Source of the DNA: Ignavibacteriales bacterium
GTDB lineage: Bacteria > Bacteroidota > Ignavibacteria > Ignavibacteriales > Ignavibacteriaceae
DNA: 64,000 bases
Assembly: GCA_016714125.1 (NCBI GenBank)
Contig: JADJNX010000012.1
Span: 1 to 64,000, forward strand
Direction: 5' to 3'
The notes under the pieces are model-generated. The model did not search any database. It worked only from the letters and a program-made list of their open reading frames with translations, and was not told the DNA's origin. Both the position numbers and the translations under genes were made by a program. This document shows positions 1 to 9,942 of this stretch, in pieces. How positions within the stretch are numbered: the stretch's first letter is position 1; every line of letters starts with the position of its first letter.

Positions 1-5
1 CTCCG

Positions 6-29
6 CCCAATAATCGTCTCATTATTGGG
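6..29. other. Perfect 9-bp inverted repeat
   Basis: CCCAATAAT and ATTATTGGG flank a 6-base loop. A second small hairpin (CTCTAA-TCG-TTAGAG) lies at about 113-127. Neither has a T-run, so these may be ends of an unseen upstream transcript or simple intergenic palindromes. Confidence 0.4.
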
Positions 30-655
30 TTGAATGGCTCAGTGTTTGATTAATTTGCGAGGATCAAGAAAGTATTACATTTTACAGAAACAGACCCGCC
101 AAGCCTCTAATCGTTAGAGACTTTAATAAAACCGATAGCTTGAATTCACGAGCTATGGGCATACCCTATCGATTGATTTTTCTTCCTTATGCTGCGTAGA
201 ATCATCCCATTTCTAACGACAGATTCTGCGAAACCACTGTTATCGTTGTCAAGAGACAGAATAACGGGCTCAATGCGAATCCACTTCCCATGCCAAAACG
301 GAATAAAAAGCATTGTCATCCAATATATTTTTACCTTCGTATTTCTCAAAAATAACAGCAACCATGATGTCGCTGAATTCTCTTTGCTCTCCTCACGGAG
401 TAAGAACCAAACAAAACTACATGCCCAGGATTGAAACTCTGTTTGACTTTTTCCCGATGTATTGGTCAATTAATGAGATTGTTTCATTATCCATTTGGCA
501 AACTCCTCAGTTCCAGTCCAATTAACAAATTGCGACAGTCAACTGTTAAGATTTTTGCAATTTCTTCTTTCATGAATATCACCGGCTATATTCAAACCCA
601 TTTATTAAAGATCAATCGGCTCTTCCACTTTCTTCAATTCCCATTTTTATCGCCG
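30..655. other. No confident gene; possible decayed coding sequence
   Basis: Overlapping short frames exist on both strands. The longest is a 107-codon minus-strand frame at 146-469 with a Trp/Phe-rich middle and an acidic IEPVILSLDNDNSG stretch. It has no recognisable family, no convincing ribosome binding site and no conserved ending. I read it as a possible remnant rather than a supported gene. Confidence 0.25.
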
Positions 656-1240
656 TCAGCTTTTTCTTTCAAATACGATCATAAATCCATTTTCAAACTT
701 TTCCTCACTTTCATAATACTTGAAAATTGAGAGTCGCTGACCATCCTCATATTCCCACTCTTCTTTAATCGAACCGGATTCATAATATTTAAGCATTATG
801 CCGTCTCGCGACATGTTTTTGTAGTTTACGGTTAATTTGATTTGTCCGTCCACATAATATTCAACAAATTTGCCATGATGGACAAAATCCAGACTCTCCC
901 ATTCTGCTTTGAGCTTCCCATCGGGATAAAAAGAATGGCCGGAGTTTCTCTCTTGAAATAAAGCAATCTGGCCGGAGTCAGGATAATAGTTTTTATACTC
1001 AACCCCATAGAACCCATTCCCTGCAGTGATGCTTTTATCATAATTCGTTTCTGTCATTAAACCACCATCAATACTATACGTCTTCCAAATCGACCACTTT
1101 TGCCAAGATGTTTGTTCTCCTCTAAAATTGTATATGTATCTTCACCTCTATCTTCGTCCTCGTAAAATATTACTTCTTCACCGTGGAATACATAGTCACC
1201 ACCAGCCAATTTCGAGAACTCAATCTTCTTTGAAGCATGC
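656..1240 (-). CDS. YwqK/MORN-like repeat protein, frameshifted 5' part
   Basis: The intact 133-codon 3' part starts at 1057 and carries repeating units of the YwqK-type antitoxin/MORN variety: YYPDSGQI, FYPDGKLKAEWE, YYVDGQIKLTVNYKN, YYESGSIKEEWEYEDGQ. Such repeats usually form beta-hairpin arrays and mediate protein binding; no enzyme activity is expected. The frame stays open upstream of 1057 for about 28 codons (reading FRGEQTSWQKWSIWKTYSI), and similar coding text (GGDYVFHGEEVIFYEDED) continues in another frame to about 1240. A single-base shift near 1135 therefore probably hides the true start. The family is often called an antitoxin component, but no toxin partner is visible here. Confidence 0.55.
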
Positions 1241-1598
1241 CACTTTTGTAAATTCTTGCATATAAACCAATTTGGCCTATTTCAGGAAGCCGAACATCTA
1301 TCCTATTGTATTTCAACCAAGGTTGTGAGGCCTGAATTTTTAAATTATCTTTCGAATAAATTTTTGTTGAAGGATCATAACTGAATTTCCCACTTAATTA
1401 ATTTATTCCATCCCATAAATTTTAATTTTAAGATTGTTTTTTCTAACATTTGATTTTACTCTAAAGTTAGCAGATAAGAGAATATGTTCAGCCCAACAGC
1501 AATCATAGGTTCACTATGAAATAACAGATATATAATCATGTCATAAATATTTCTTAAATAGTTTAATCCTGTCAAGTCCTAAAAATGTTTACATACTA
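1241..1598. other. Intergenic stretch, nothing recognised
   Basis: AT-rich sequence with short remnants of minus-strand coding text near 1240-1350 (it reads LPEIGQIGLYARIYKSG) that may belong to the 5' end of the neighbouring YwqK-like gene. No RNA gene, repeat or clear regulatory site was seen. Confidence 0.3.
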
Positions 1599-2980
1599 TT
1601 AAGTTATCTCTTCGAAAGAATAAAAACGGGATCTTAGTCCACTTTCAAGTATTACCCCTACACCTGAAGACTTAGCTGTTTTGGAATAATTCCTTGTCCC
1701 TGAAGAGGATACTCTGAAATATATACCACTCGCAAGACCCATGGCTCTAACATTTATCCTTGTGTTCAGTTTCTCATCCCGTTTCATTTGATTAGGTAAT
1801 AAGTCTTTTACCTGTGACATCAAATATCTCAAAACCGTTTGAGCTCCTTCGGGAATAAGGCACTCAACATTCAGGATGTCGTTTACCGGGTTAGGGAAAA
1901 AGTGAAAATAAATGTCAACCTGAGTGTTGGCTGTTGGGTCGTCCATTTTATTCCAACCAGAGGACCGGTATATTTGATTGAATAAAATGAACCGTTTGAG
2001 GGGTCTATAAACAGTCATGGGTCTGAATTCTTTTATCTGTTAAACTAAACCTGTATTTCAGAATTTATTCGGGATTTAGCAGAAGTGTATCGAAGGAATT
2101 GGTATATATCTCACCGCATCATACAGAGTAGGAAACTGTTTGGGTGGGGTGGAGTCCAAAGGTGAACTGTAATAATACTCCATCTTTAAAGTCTTATTAA
2201 ATTCAAAATTGGGTTGGGTTGGTTTAATGATCCAATTCAGGAATGTGAAGGAGTCACTTTAAAGTACTCGCCGGATTTAAGAAAGTATCCCTTGCAGTGA
2301 ATCAATATTTGGGGGAATAGCCGGTTGTTGAATAAAGTGTATCTCCGGATTGCGTAAATCGAATCGTTTCAAAAAATCTCGCCCTGACTCTCGAGTCAGG
2401 AGTACTTCCTTCATGTCTTATTATGCCCCAATTGCGTACAAATACATATTTCCTGTGTGCCAAACCCCAAACTGTTGAAAAGTCATAGTCAAAAATTCTG
2501 GTGATGGAATCCCCGGTAACCCTCATACTGCTTGAAGCTCCATATGGGGGAATTAAAAAGTTATACACAGTTCCAATTGGGACTGAAAAATCGAAGATAA
2601 GCTCTTTTGCTCCATCTCTCAGATAATAAACTTTGTTGGTTGTTGTATCCATCCCAAGATACACATCAGATGCGCAACTGCTGCCTTTGCAAAATGTAAT
2701 ACCGTCAATAATGATTAGGGATTGTAGAACAGTTACTGTATGAGAGGTAATAATTTTCAGAAGGCGGTCCCGGATATGAGTACATTCGGGAATGGACAAG
2801 TGAGATATCCTTATCACCCGGTGACAGGATAAAGAATGGTTGTGAGTACAAAGTACTCTGAAAGCAAAACAGACCAAGAAAAAATAATATGGTTTTCATT
2901 TTTAAGCCTTTGTCAAGCAAGTTCCCATCTGGAAATTGAAGTAATCTATACTCCTTGATCAAATATATATGTTTGCTCAT
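1599..2980 (-). pseudogene. Remnant of a secreted protein with a degenerate T9SS sorting tail
   Basis: The N-terminal piece (about 2705-2980) contains a signal peptide starting at the internal Met of MKTILFFLGLFCFQSTLYSQ. The frame breaks near 2705 and continues in another frame as 2302-2705 (CASDVYLGMDTTTNKVYYLRD and following). After a further stop and about 280 unclear bases, a piece at 1599-2018 shows a sorting-domain-like FPNPVNDILNVECLIPEG and later GLASGIYFRV. Together this looks like one exported protein of unknown function broken by several indels. Whether the 3' piece belongs to the same gene is inference. The many interruptions make this a better pseudogene candidate than the other frameshifted genes in the window. 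Confidence 0.45.
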
Positions 2981-3394
2981 AAAAAAGCAAGAGATTTTAT
3001 AATTTCAGAAAAAAGTATTTTTCTCATTTGTGTCATTTGTGTTGGGTCATGTAAAACTTTATTAATAAATTGTTCTTATTAATATAATTTTATGCGCCTT
3101 ACCGGTGAAAACTTTCCAAGAGCTTCCCGAAGGTCCAAAAACTAATACAAAGATTCTGTGTCAAGGATTTTTTTAAGAAAGTAATTAATCAAATTGTGAG
3201 TTTAGGGGAGAACAAAACCGGCATAACACCGGTATTTGTGGTTGTTCATTAATGTGTCTTTAATACAAAATTACTAAACGGGATGATATCTGCCTGATGA
3301 AATTCAACAGGTAAGAGAGAACATCCTGTAAAATAAAAAGGCAAATAAGCCTTATTGTTCGGTGCAAAAATCGAGGCACCAAATGAAGTAATGT
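2981..3394. other. Intergenic region upstream of the phosphoesterase pair
   Basis: AT-rich, with no ORF having coding character. It must contain the promoter of the plus-strand gene beginning at 3395. AT-rich runs near 3055-3090 are compatible with a -7 element, but no clear TTTG/TAnnTTTG pair could be fixed. Confidence 0.35.
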
Positions 3395-5086
3395 ATGGAT
3401 GTATTTATGAACTCAAGATACTTGTTTTATGTCTTATTGTTAACCCTCCTCGTTTTTATTTTAACGGGATGTAAATCAGACTCTCCCAACGGGCCGGCAG
3501 CAAACCTGACCCTCTTAAATTCCAACATCACCCTCTCAAAAGATGTTGGTGACCCTTCTGTTAACAATTCAGTAGAAACAATAGAATTAACATTCAGTGA
3601 GGAACTCGACGCTTCTACACTGGCTTCTGTAGTAAAAGTCTATAAAATTGACTCAACGGGCAATCCGGTTGAACTTCAGGCTTATGTAAGTTTAGACCAA
3701 TTTAAAAAGTCAGTTATAATTATAAAAGCCAAACCGGTCCAAAAATTTGCCGATGGTATGCAGTATAAAATCGAGATAAGTGGCGCTCTCAAAGCAAAAT
3801 CAGGTATTTCTCTCGGCAGCAACTATACCGGTTATTTCGCCACAAACCGCACATTTTCTTTCCTCGGAGACCCGACTCTCAATTTATTAAGAACACAGAT
3901 TGTTGTTATAAGCGATATTCATCTTGGAATGGATAACAGTTTTGCCGAATGTAATGCCAACCGTACGGCACTTGTCAGTTTTCTTACCAAAATAAAAACC
4001 TCGCCAAATGTTAAAGAACTGGTGATAGGCGGAGATTTGATTGACCAATGGTTTATCCCCATGGAATATCAGGCACCGGCTTCAGAAGCCGCCTTTGTGG
4101 ATGCAATTGTAGCTAATAATCAGTCTATATTTGATGCTTTAAAAGCAATAATTTCAGAAGGACTGATAAAGGTAACTTATGCACCCGGCAACCATGATAT
4201 TTTGGTGACTGAAGCTGATATCAATCGAGTTCTTCCCGGAATAAACCAGGCTCGCGGTTCTGTACAGGGGATAGGTGAGTATAAAACGGGACTAAAAAAC
4301 GAGATTATTATTGAACACGGGCACAAATACAACCTCTTCGTTGCACCCGACCCAATATCGAATAGAAACATAACCGGTAACACCACTTCAATTCTCCCTC
4401 CGGGTTACTTTTTTACACGAATTGCAACATCTTCAGTTGTGCAAGGACATCCGGCTTCATCAAATATTTTCCCTGATTTAACCTATGACAAGAACGACCC
4501 GATGCAGGAACTGCTCTACCTCTACTATCAAACCTGGAGAGGGATTCTTCTAACTTTACCAATCAAACAGAAACTTTCTGACAAGGTGATGACCACAAAT
4601 CTTGACGGGTTTACCGCTAATTATTCGGTAAATGATATTCTTCCCCAGGTTAATCCAACCACCGGCAAACTGGAAGTGGTGCTTTTTAATAATATGCTGG
4701 CTACATGGGATCAAAGACAAACCATGAACGGCGTTAAAGTAAAAACTCCGATAAAGGATGCAATAATTTACGCCAACGATAGCCATCTGACAGATAATCA
4801 ATCGAAATATCAATACTTCGATACAGACCCATCGATAAAGATTGTCATTTTTGGACATACTCACGAAGCACGAATTTTACAGTATAAAAATCTTGAAGGC
4901 AAAAAGACTATTTATGCCAATTCGGGAACATGGATTGATCATTCGCTTGCACACCCCGGAATGATATTCACCGTTGTTAATGAAGCCGGTGCCGGTTCTC
5001 CACTGAGCATCGTGAATAATTATCAATATTCAACCAATGGCAGCGTTACCCAATGGGAAACAGCTCAGGCAATCACTAATTACTAA
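3395..5086 (+). CDS. Lipoprotein metallophosphoesterase with Ig-like N-terminal domain
   Basis: A 563-residue calcineurin-like phosphoesterase. The N-terminus is a lipoprotein signal with lipobox LTGC at about residues 23-26. Residues about 35-150 form a SbsA-type Ig-like domain (PSVNNSVETIELTFSEELD). The metal-binding motifs follow in order: ISDIHLGM (D-x-H, about 175), GGDLIDQW (GD), APGNHDIL (GNHD), IEHGHKY, and IFGHTHEARI (GHTH, about 485). This set indicates a dinuclear-metal hydrolase on the cell surface or in the periplasm. Such folds cleave phosphomonoesters or phosphodiesters, and the substrate cannot be told from sequence. The start may be the fifth codon (MNSRYLF) instead. A tandem paralogue follows 38 bases downstream. 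Confidence 0.85.
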   Translation: MDVFMNSRYLFYVLLLTLLVFILTGCKSDSPNGPAANLTLLNSNITLSKDVGDPSVNNSVETIELTFSEELDASTLASVVKVYKIDSTGNPVELQAYVSLDQFKKSVIIIKAKPVQKFADGMQYKIEISGALKAKSGISLGSNYTGYFATNRTFSFLGDPTLNLLRTQIVVISDIHLGMDNSFAECNANRTALVSFLTKIKTSPNVKELVIGGDLIDQWFIPMEYQAPASEAAFVDAIVANNQSIFDALKAIISEGLIKVTYAPGNHDILVTEADINRVLPGINQARGSVQGIGEYKTGLKNEIIIEHGHKYNLFVAPDPISNRNITGNTTSILPPGYFFTRIATSSVVQGHPASSNIFPDLTYDKNDPMQELLYLYYQTWRGILLTLPIKQKLSDKVMTTNLDGFTANYSVNDILPQVNPTTGKLEVVLFNNMLATWDQRQTMNGVKVKTPIKDAIIYANDSHLTDNQSKYQYFDTDPSIKIVIFGHTHEARILQYKNLEGKKTIYANSGTWIDHSLAHPGMIFTVVNEAGAGSPLSIVNNYQYSTNGSVTQWETAQAITNY

Positions 5087-5124
5087 AGAATAAATCTATA
5101 GAATAAAATATTGGAAAATATATT

Positions 5125-6780
5125 ATGAAAAATCAACTTAAATACTTGTCCATCCTGATCGCTTTATCAGGTTTGATTACATCATCTTTCTCCCTTAATC
5201 TCCCCGGTGAGCCCAATAAGACTCTGACAATTATCAAATCCAATTTGGATTTGTCGGAAAACATAACCAATCCACCTGTTAATAACTCAGTTGAAGTTGT
5301 GCAACTTACTTTCAGTGAAGCACTCGACAAGGCTACAGTTCAAGGTAGTGTAAAACTTTTCCGAATTGATACAAAAGGGATAGCATCGGAATTACCATGT
5401 TATCTCAGAATCGATTACTACAATCCCGCAATTTTGGCTATTAACAGCAAACCTGTGCAAAAATTTGCAGATGGTGTAGAGTATAAAATTGAAGTGATCA
5501 GGTGCAACCATGGGTGGTGGCTCTCTCTCTACTTTGCTACCAATGTTTCGCCGGGACTTTCAAGTACCGGGAATACTGAAGTGAAAAGAAACAAGATTGT
5601 TGTAATTAGCGATATCCATCTTGGGATGGACAGCAAATTTGCTGAAATCAACAAAATTTTAATAACCTCGTTGATCTTCTTACCAAAGTAAGGACTGCCC
5701 CTGATGTTAAAGAACTGGTTATTGGCGGTGATCTGATGGACCAATGGTTTGTTCCAATGAATTACAAAACCCCCGTTGACGAGGCTGCATTTGTGGATGC
5801 CATCGCTGCTAATAACAAACCTTTTGTTGTTGCGATTGTCGCAATAATCAAAGACGGTAAAATAAAAGTTACTTATGCGCCCGGAAATCATGATATCACT
5901 GTTACCGAAGCCGATATTGCCAGGGTTTTCCCCGGGATTAATCAAGCTCGCGGTTCTGTTCAAGGACTTGGTGAATATGTAACCGGTGATAAAAAATCGA
6001 TCGTTATCGAACACGGACACAAATATCATTTCTTTTGTGCACCAGATCCTGTATCGATCAAAAACGTAACCGGGAAAACCACCTCAATAATGCCTCCCGG
6101 GATACTTTTTCACCCGTATCGCAACATCTTCGATTGTTCAGGGCAAGCCCAAAACCGAGAATAAATTCCCTCTCCACGACATCGACAAAAATGATCCTGA
6201 TCAATTGCTTCTCAATTACTATTATATGAGTTGGAAAGGCATTCTTGAGACTCTTCCTGTAAAAGAAAAATTCTCTGAAAAAGTTATCATTACCAATATC
6301 GATGGCTTAAATGAAACTTATGCAATGAGTGATGTGATTCCACAATATGATGCCTCGACAAAAAAATTCTCCGTAAAACTTTACGATGGTCTCGTTTCCA
6401 CTTGGGAAAAACGCCAGGTAATGAACGGAGTTAAAGTCACGAATTCCGCTGCCGATGCAATTCTTGGGGCAAATGATGATGATCTTACAGATTTGCAGGC
6501 GAAATATCAATATTTCGACACCGATCCCTCAAAAAGGATTGTCATTTTTGGACACACACATAAAGCAAAAGTGATACCATTTGAGAATCTGCAAGGACAA
6601 AAAACAGTTTATGCCAACTCGGGGACATGGATTGATCATTCCCTCAACTATCCAAACAGCACATTTGTTGTTGTAACCGAAGGCGGAAATGATTCACCTC
6701 TTACATTCGTGAATCTCTATCAGTATTCCGGAAACGGAAATGTAACCCAGTGGGGAACTGCTCAGGCTATAACCCATTAA
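5125..6780 (+). pseudogene. Second, frameshifted copy of the metallophosphoesterase
   Basis: Paralogue of the preceding gene with the same order: signal peptide, Ig-like domain (PPVNNSVEVVQLTFSEALD), ISDIHLGM, GGDLMDQW, APGNHDIT, IEHGHKYH and IFGHTHKAKV. It lacks the lipobox of copy 1. Three frames must be joined: 5125 to about 5655, about 5655 to 6100, and about 6100 to 6780. The second shift is a one-base change at the text PPG/YFFTRIATS near 6101. The segment around 5500-5530 is also shorter than in copy 1. It may be a true pseudogene after duplication, or intact with sequencing indels; the local shortening favours some real decay. Its translation product would be a soluble exported phosphoesterase. 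Confidence 0.7.
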
Positions 6781-6783
6781 ATC

Positions 6784-6826
6784 ATTTTTTTCGGGCAGAT
6801 GCTGAGATGTGTCTGCCTGAAAATTA
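6784..6826. other. Hairpin between convergent genes
   Basis: The arms CGGGCAGA (6792-6799) and TCTGCCTG (6812-6819) extend into flanking T and A runs, giving about 12 paired positions. It sits between the plus-strand phosphoesterase and the minus-strand TPR gene and may end both transcripts, although neither side has a canonical U-tail. Confidence 0.45.
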
Positions 6827-6833
6827 TTTGTAT

Positions 6834-7640
6834 TCAACGACGGCCACCAGTGGGCAAACTGGCGGGAAAGAACAGATGATATTCTGATCTACTTCTTTGG
6901 AAAATAGGGTCTTTTCGAGAGTTTATTTTCCCCTTAGCGCAGTATTTTTCGATATCCTGTTTCGCTTGTGATTCACCAAATTCGGCAGCTTTTGTCCAAT
7001 CTTCACATGCACCGATGAGATCATCAAGATTTAGTTTTGTAACAGCTCTGTTATAAAAAGCTTTTCCATCCTTGGGATTAAGTTCAACAGCTTTATTAAA
7101 ATCTTCCAGAGCCCCTTTATAATCCTTCAAATCAAACTTGCTAATGCCTCTGTGGTACCAGGATTGTCCGTCCTTTGGAGTAAGTTCGATCACCGTAGTA
7201 TAGTCAACAATTGATCCTGAAAAGTCGCCAAGGTTGTGTTTACATGCCGCTCTGTTATAGATTGCCATTCCATCTTTGGGGTCAATTTCAATAGCTTTAT
7301 TGTAATCTTCCATTGCACCTATAATATCACCGAGTTCGGATCTGGAACAAGCTCTTTGGAAAAATGCTTCATTGCTGTTTGGATTTAACTCAATAGATTT
7401 GTCAAAATCCTCAATTGAAGCTTTAAATTCGCCAAGGTGTTCCCTGCATTTTCCTCTTTTGAGATATGCATCATCCGATTTTGGATTTGCTCCAATTGCT
7501 AATGTAAAATCTGCAATTGCCCCTCTATGGTCCTCTTTTTCACATTTTGCCGTCCCGTTTTTGATATGCTCTTCAACTCCGGGATTACATCCAATCCATG
7601 AAAATGCAAGAAAAATAACCAATATATTCACACGCCACAT
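6834..7640 (-). CDS. TPR-repeat lipoprotein
   Basis: A 268-residue protein with a lipoprotein signal (lipobox WIGC at about residues 15-18) and about six tetratricopeptide repeats of 34 residues spanning roughly 25-225. Units such as AFFQRACSRSELGDIIGAMEDYNKAIEIDP and the following YNRAACKHNLGDFSGSIVDYTTVIEL show the usual W/L/G/Y/A/F/A/P pattern. TPR arrays act as protein-protein scaffolds, here anchored in a membrane facing the periplasm. The start is supported by a GAGG-containing ribosome site about 7 bases upstream. The last ~25 residues after KYCAKG are basic and unlike the repeats, so a 3' frameshift is possible. Confidence 0.85.
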   Translation of the reverse strand: MWRVNILVIFLAFSWIGCNPGVEEHIKNGTAKCEKEDHRGAIADFTLAIGANPKSDDAYLKRGKCREHLGEFKASIEDFDKSIELNPNSNEAFFQRACSRSELGDIIGAMEDYNKAIEIDPKDGMAIYNRAACKHNLGDFSGSIVDYTTVIELTPKDGQSWYHRGISKFDLKDYKGALEDFNKAVELNPKDGKAFYNRAVTKLNLDDLIGACEDWTKAAEFGESQAKQDIEKYCAKGKINSRKDPIFQRSRSEYHLFFPASLPTGGRR

Positions 7641-7804
7641 TCCGACCTCACAAAAGAAAAATTAATGATCGTATAAGATGGTCAAAAAGGATACCATTTC
7701 AAAACGGGTGACTGGGGAAGGTTTTTATGTAGATAAGTTTTTTTGAATTTGAGAGAATAAAAATTGGTTCTTTCTTACGGCATTTTATTATATTCGCAGA
7801 CATA

Positions 7805-7900
7805 TTGAACCATTTGCTACGAACATGTCACCCGTCCAGACGGGTTTTGATAGTTGGGGGATCACATATCTCTACGAACATACCACCTGCCCAGGCAGGT
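7805..7900. repeat. Two CTACGAA-linked GC palindromes
   Basis: Two short modules each join a CTACGAACAT motif to a GC-rich palindrome: CCCGTC-CA-GACGGG near 7829-7842 and CCTGCC-CA-GGCAGG near 7887-7900. The same CTACGAA/TTCGTAG word recurs in the direct repeat that follows and at the end of the window, which suggests one dispersed REP-like family. Confidence 0.6.
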
Positions 7901-7935
7901 TTCATGGGTCAGTATTTCAGTTTCCACTCATTATA

Positions 7936-8283
7936 GATTTTGCAGACGGCAATCGGGACGCTACGAATATCAATTCCTCTTCGAGGGAAATGAAGGAGGA
8001 GGAAGAATCAAGCTACGAATATGTAATCCCGTAAACGGGATATTGCTATCCCCCTCCGTGTAACTCCGTTTAATCTGCGTGTATCTGCGTCCCACCTAAT
8101 CCGTGAAAATCTGTGTTAAATCCGTGGAATCCGTGGAACTATCCCACTTACGGTTAATCGTTTTTCAGACGGCAATCGGAAAGCTACGAATATCAATTCC
8201 TCTTCGAGGAAAAATGAAGGGAGGAGGAAGAATCAAGCTACGAATATGTAATCCCGTAAACGGGATATTGCTATCCCCATCAG
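7936..8283. repeat. Direct repeat of about 120 bp, two copies
   Basis: Copy 1 (about 7936-8058) and copy 2 (about 8163-8279) both run CAGACGGCAATCGG, CTACGAATATCAATTCCTC, a GAAGGAGGAGGAAGAATC tract, CTACGAATATGTAATCCCG and the palindrome CCCGTAAACGGG. They differ by a few bases. Between and after them lie degenerate 'aatccgtggaatccgtggaact' and 'aatctgcgtgtatctgcg' words, a different dispersed repeat that recurs near 15400, 21000 and 21125. Open frames crossing this region are repeat-derived. Confidence 0.8.
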
Positions 8284-8385
8284 TGGAATTCCGTGTGAAA
8301 TCCGTGATATCCGTGGAACTATCCTACCCATCTCTCTGCGAAAATCCGTCTAATCTGCGTGTATCTGCGGGCTAAAAAACCTGTA

Positions 8386-9942
8386 TCAACCGATAACTTT
8401 ATAAACAGAATCGAGCACCGTTCCATCCACCCAGTTGACAATTGCGACTACCTGATTTTTGTCAACCACAGGTTTCTGTGGGGGTCCTCCAACGATCTGA
8501 TAAACTTCATCGCGGATTTCTTCGATTTTCCTGATTGGAAGTCCTTTGCCTTCAACAGCCTTGAGCAGATCTTCCCTTCTCGGGTTGATCGCAATGCCGC
8601 GTTCGGTTACGATAACATCCACGAGTTCACCGGGAGCACAGATTGTGGTAACTTCATCAAGAATCACAGGGATTCTGTCACGAAATGACGGAATCGCCAA
8701 AATGGAACATTTTGAAAAGAGACAATTTTGCCAGCCGCCAATTCCATGAAGCAACAAACCATCAGAGTGAGAAACCACATTGGCGTTAAAGTTTACATCC
8801 ACTTCGGTTGCACCAAGAACAACAGCATCAAGGATCGAAGCAAAATTCCCTTTTCCGTGATAGTTATAACTTGTAAAAGGTGAAGTGTTCACATGTCCGG
8901 GGTTTTCCCTCATGGAACGAACACCCTCAAGATCAAAAGTTTGTCCATCTAGAATGTAATCCACAAGTCCTTCTTCAAGCATCTGCACGAGGTATTTGGT
9001 ACTTCCGCCTCTAATGAATCGGGCTTTTATTCCCGTCTCTCTCATTCGTTCTTTCAGGAACATTGCAAAAGCAAGGGCAGTACCACCCGCACCCGCTTGA
9101 AACGAGAATCCATCTTTCATGATTCCCGAAAGTTCGATAAACTTTGCAACATATTCAGCTATAAGAAGTCTGTCGGGTGATTTTGCAATCTCGGTTGTTC
9201 CGGAAACTATTTTTGAGGAGTCTCCAAGGGATTCAACTTCCACAACATAATCGACATTATTTCCCTGAATCTGCCATGGGATACATGGAAAGGTACAAGA
9301 TTATCGGTCACCACAATCACTCTGTCGGCATATTCAGAATCTGCAAGAGCAAACCCGGAGTAAACCACAAGCTGCCTTACCTGTAACACCGTTTGCATTT
9401 CCAAAGGGATCGGCAGTTGGTGACGCAATCACGGCAATATCAATATGCACTTCGCCATCCTGAACAGCTTGATATCTCCCGCCATGAGAACGAAGAACAC
9501 CAACACCGTTCATTTTCCCGTAGGAAGTAAACCGGCCAAGAGGTCCGTTCATGCTTCCTTCAATGTGACTGATAGTGCCGTCTTCGAGGTATGGAATAAG
9601 GTGTTCATGACAAGGGAATGAAGCACTTGGGAACCAGCGGATGTTCTTTACACCCATTTCCTTGATTGTATCAAAAAGAATGTTTGTAACTACATCACCA
9701 TTTCTCAGGTGATGATGTGTTGAAATTGTCATTCCATCTTTTAAACCGGCTCTTTCAAGAGCTGTACGAAGATTTGGAAGAAGTTTGTTACCGTCAGCAG
9801 GATAATCTGCGGCACTTCTGATTGGTGGTTTTGCTTTAAATCCATCGGGTCTGTGTTGAGCCACACCTTTGTAGGGGATTCGTTTTTGGCCATTCACTTC
9901 AGTTGGAACGAGTCTTCCGGCAGCATTTTTAACCATTTCCAT
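8386..9942 (-). CDS. citF: Citrate lyase alpha subunit (citrate CoA-transferase), two frameshifts
   Basis: The reconstructed product is about 518 residues, the usual CitF length. CitF transfers the acyl-carrier thiol from acetyl to citrate in the citrate lyase complex. The N-terminal part (from 9942) reads GLKDGMTISTHHHLRNGDVV and ASPTADPFGNANGVTGK. The middle (GFALADSEYADRVIVVTDNLVP) is in a second frame, and the C-terminal part from about 9290 (PCIPWQIQGNNVDYVVEVESLGDSSKIVSGTTEIAKSPD, then FQAGAGGTALAF and GIAINPRREDL) is in a third. The shifts lie near 9358 and 9296, and each is repaired by one base. The start overlaps the end of citE by 14 bases, so it is the last gene of the operon. citC, citX and citG, needed to make and attach the prosthetic group, are absent from the window. 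Confidence 0.85.

Noticed and set aside
7825..8375. Small coding genes in the repeat field
   Set aside because: The open frames follow the direct repeat and the dispersed words, differ between copies and have no ribosome sites or homology.
8386..9942. citF as a true pseudogene
   Set aside because: Both breaks are repairable by one base, and all catalytic-region text is conserved; similar breaks occur across many housekeeping-type genes in the window.
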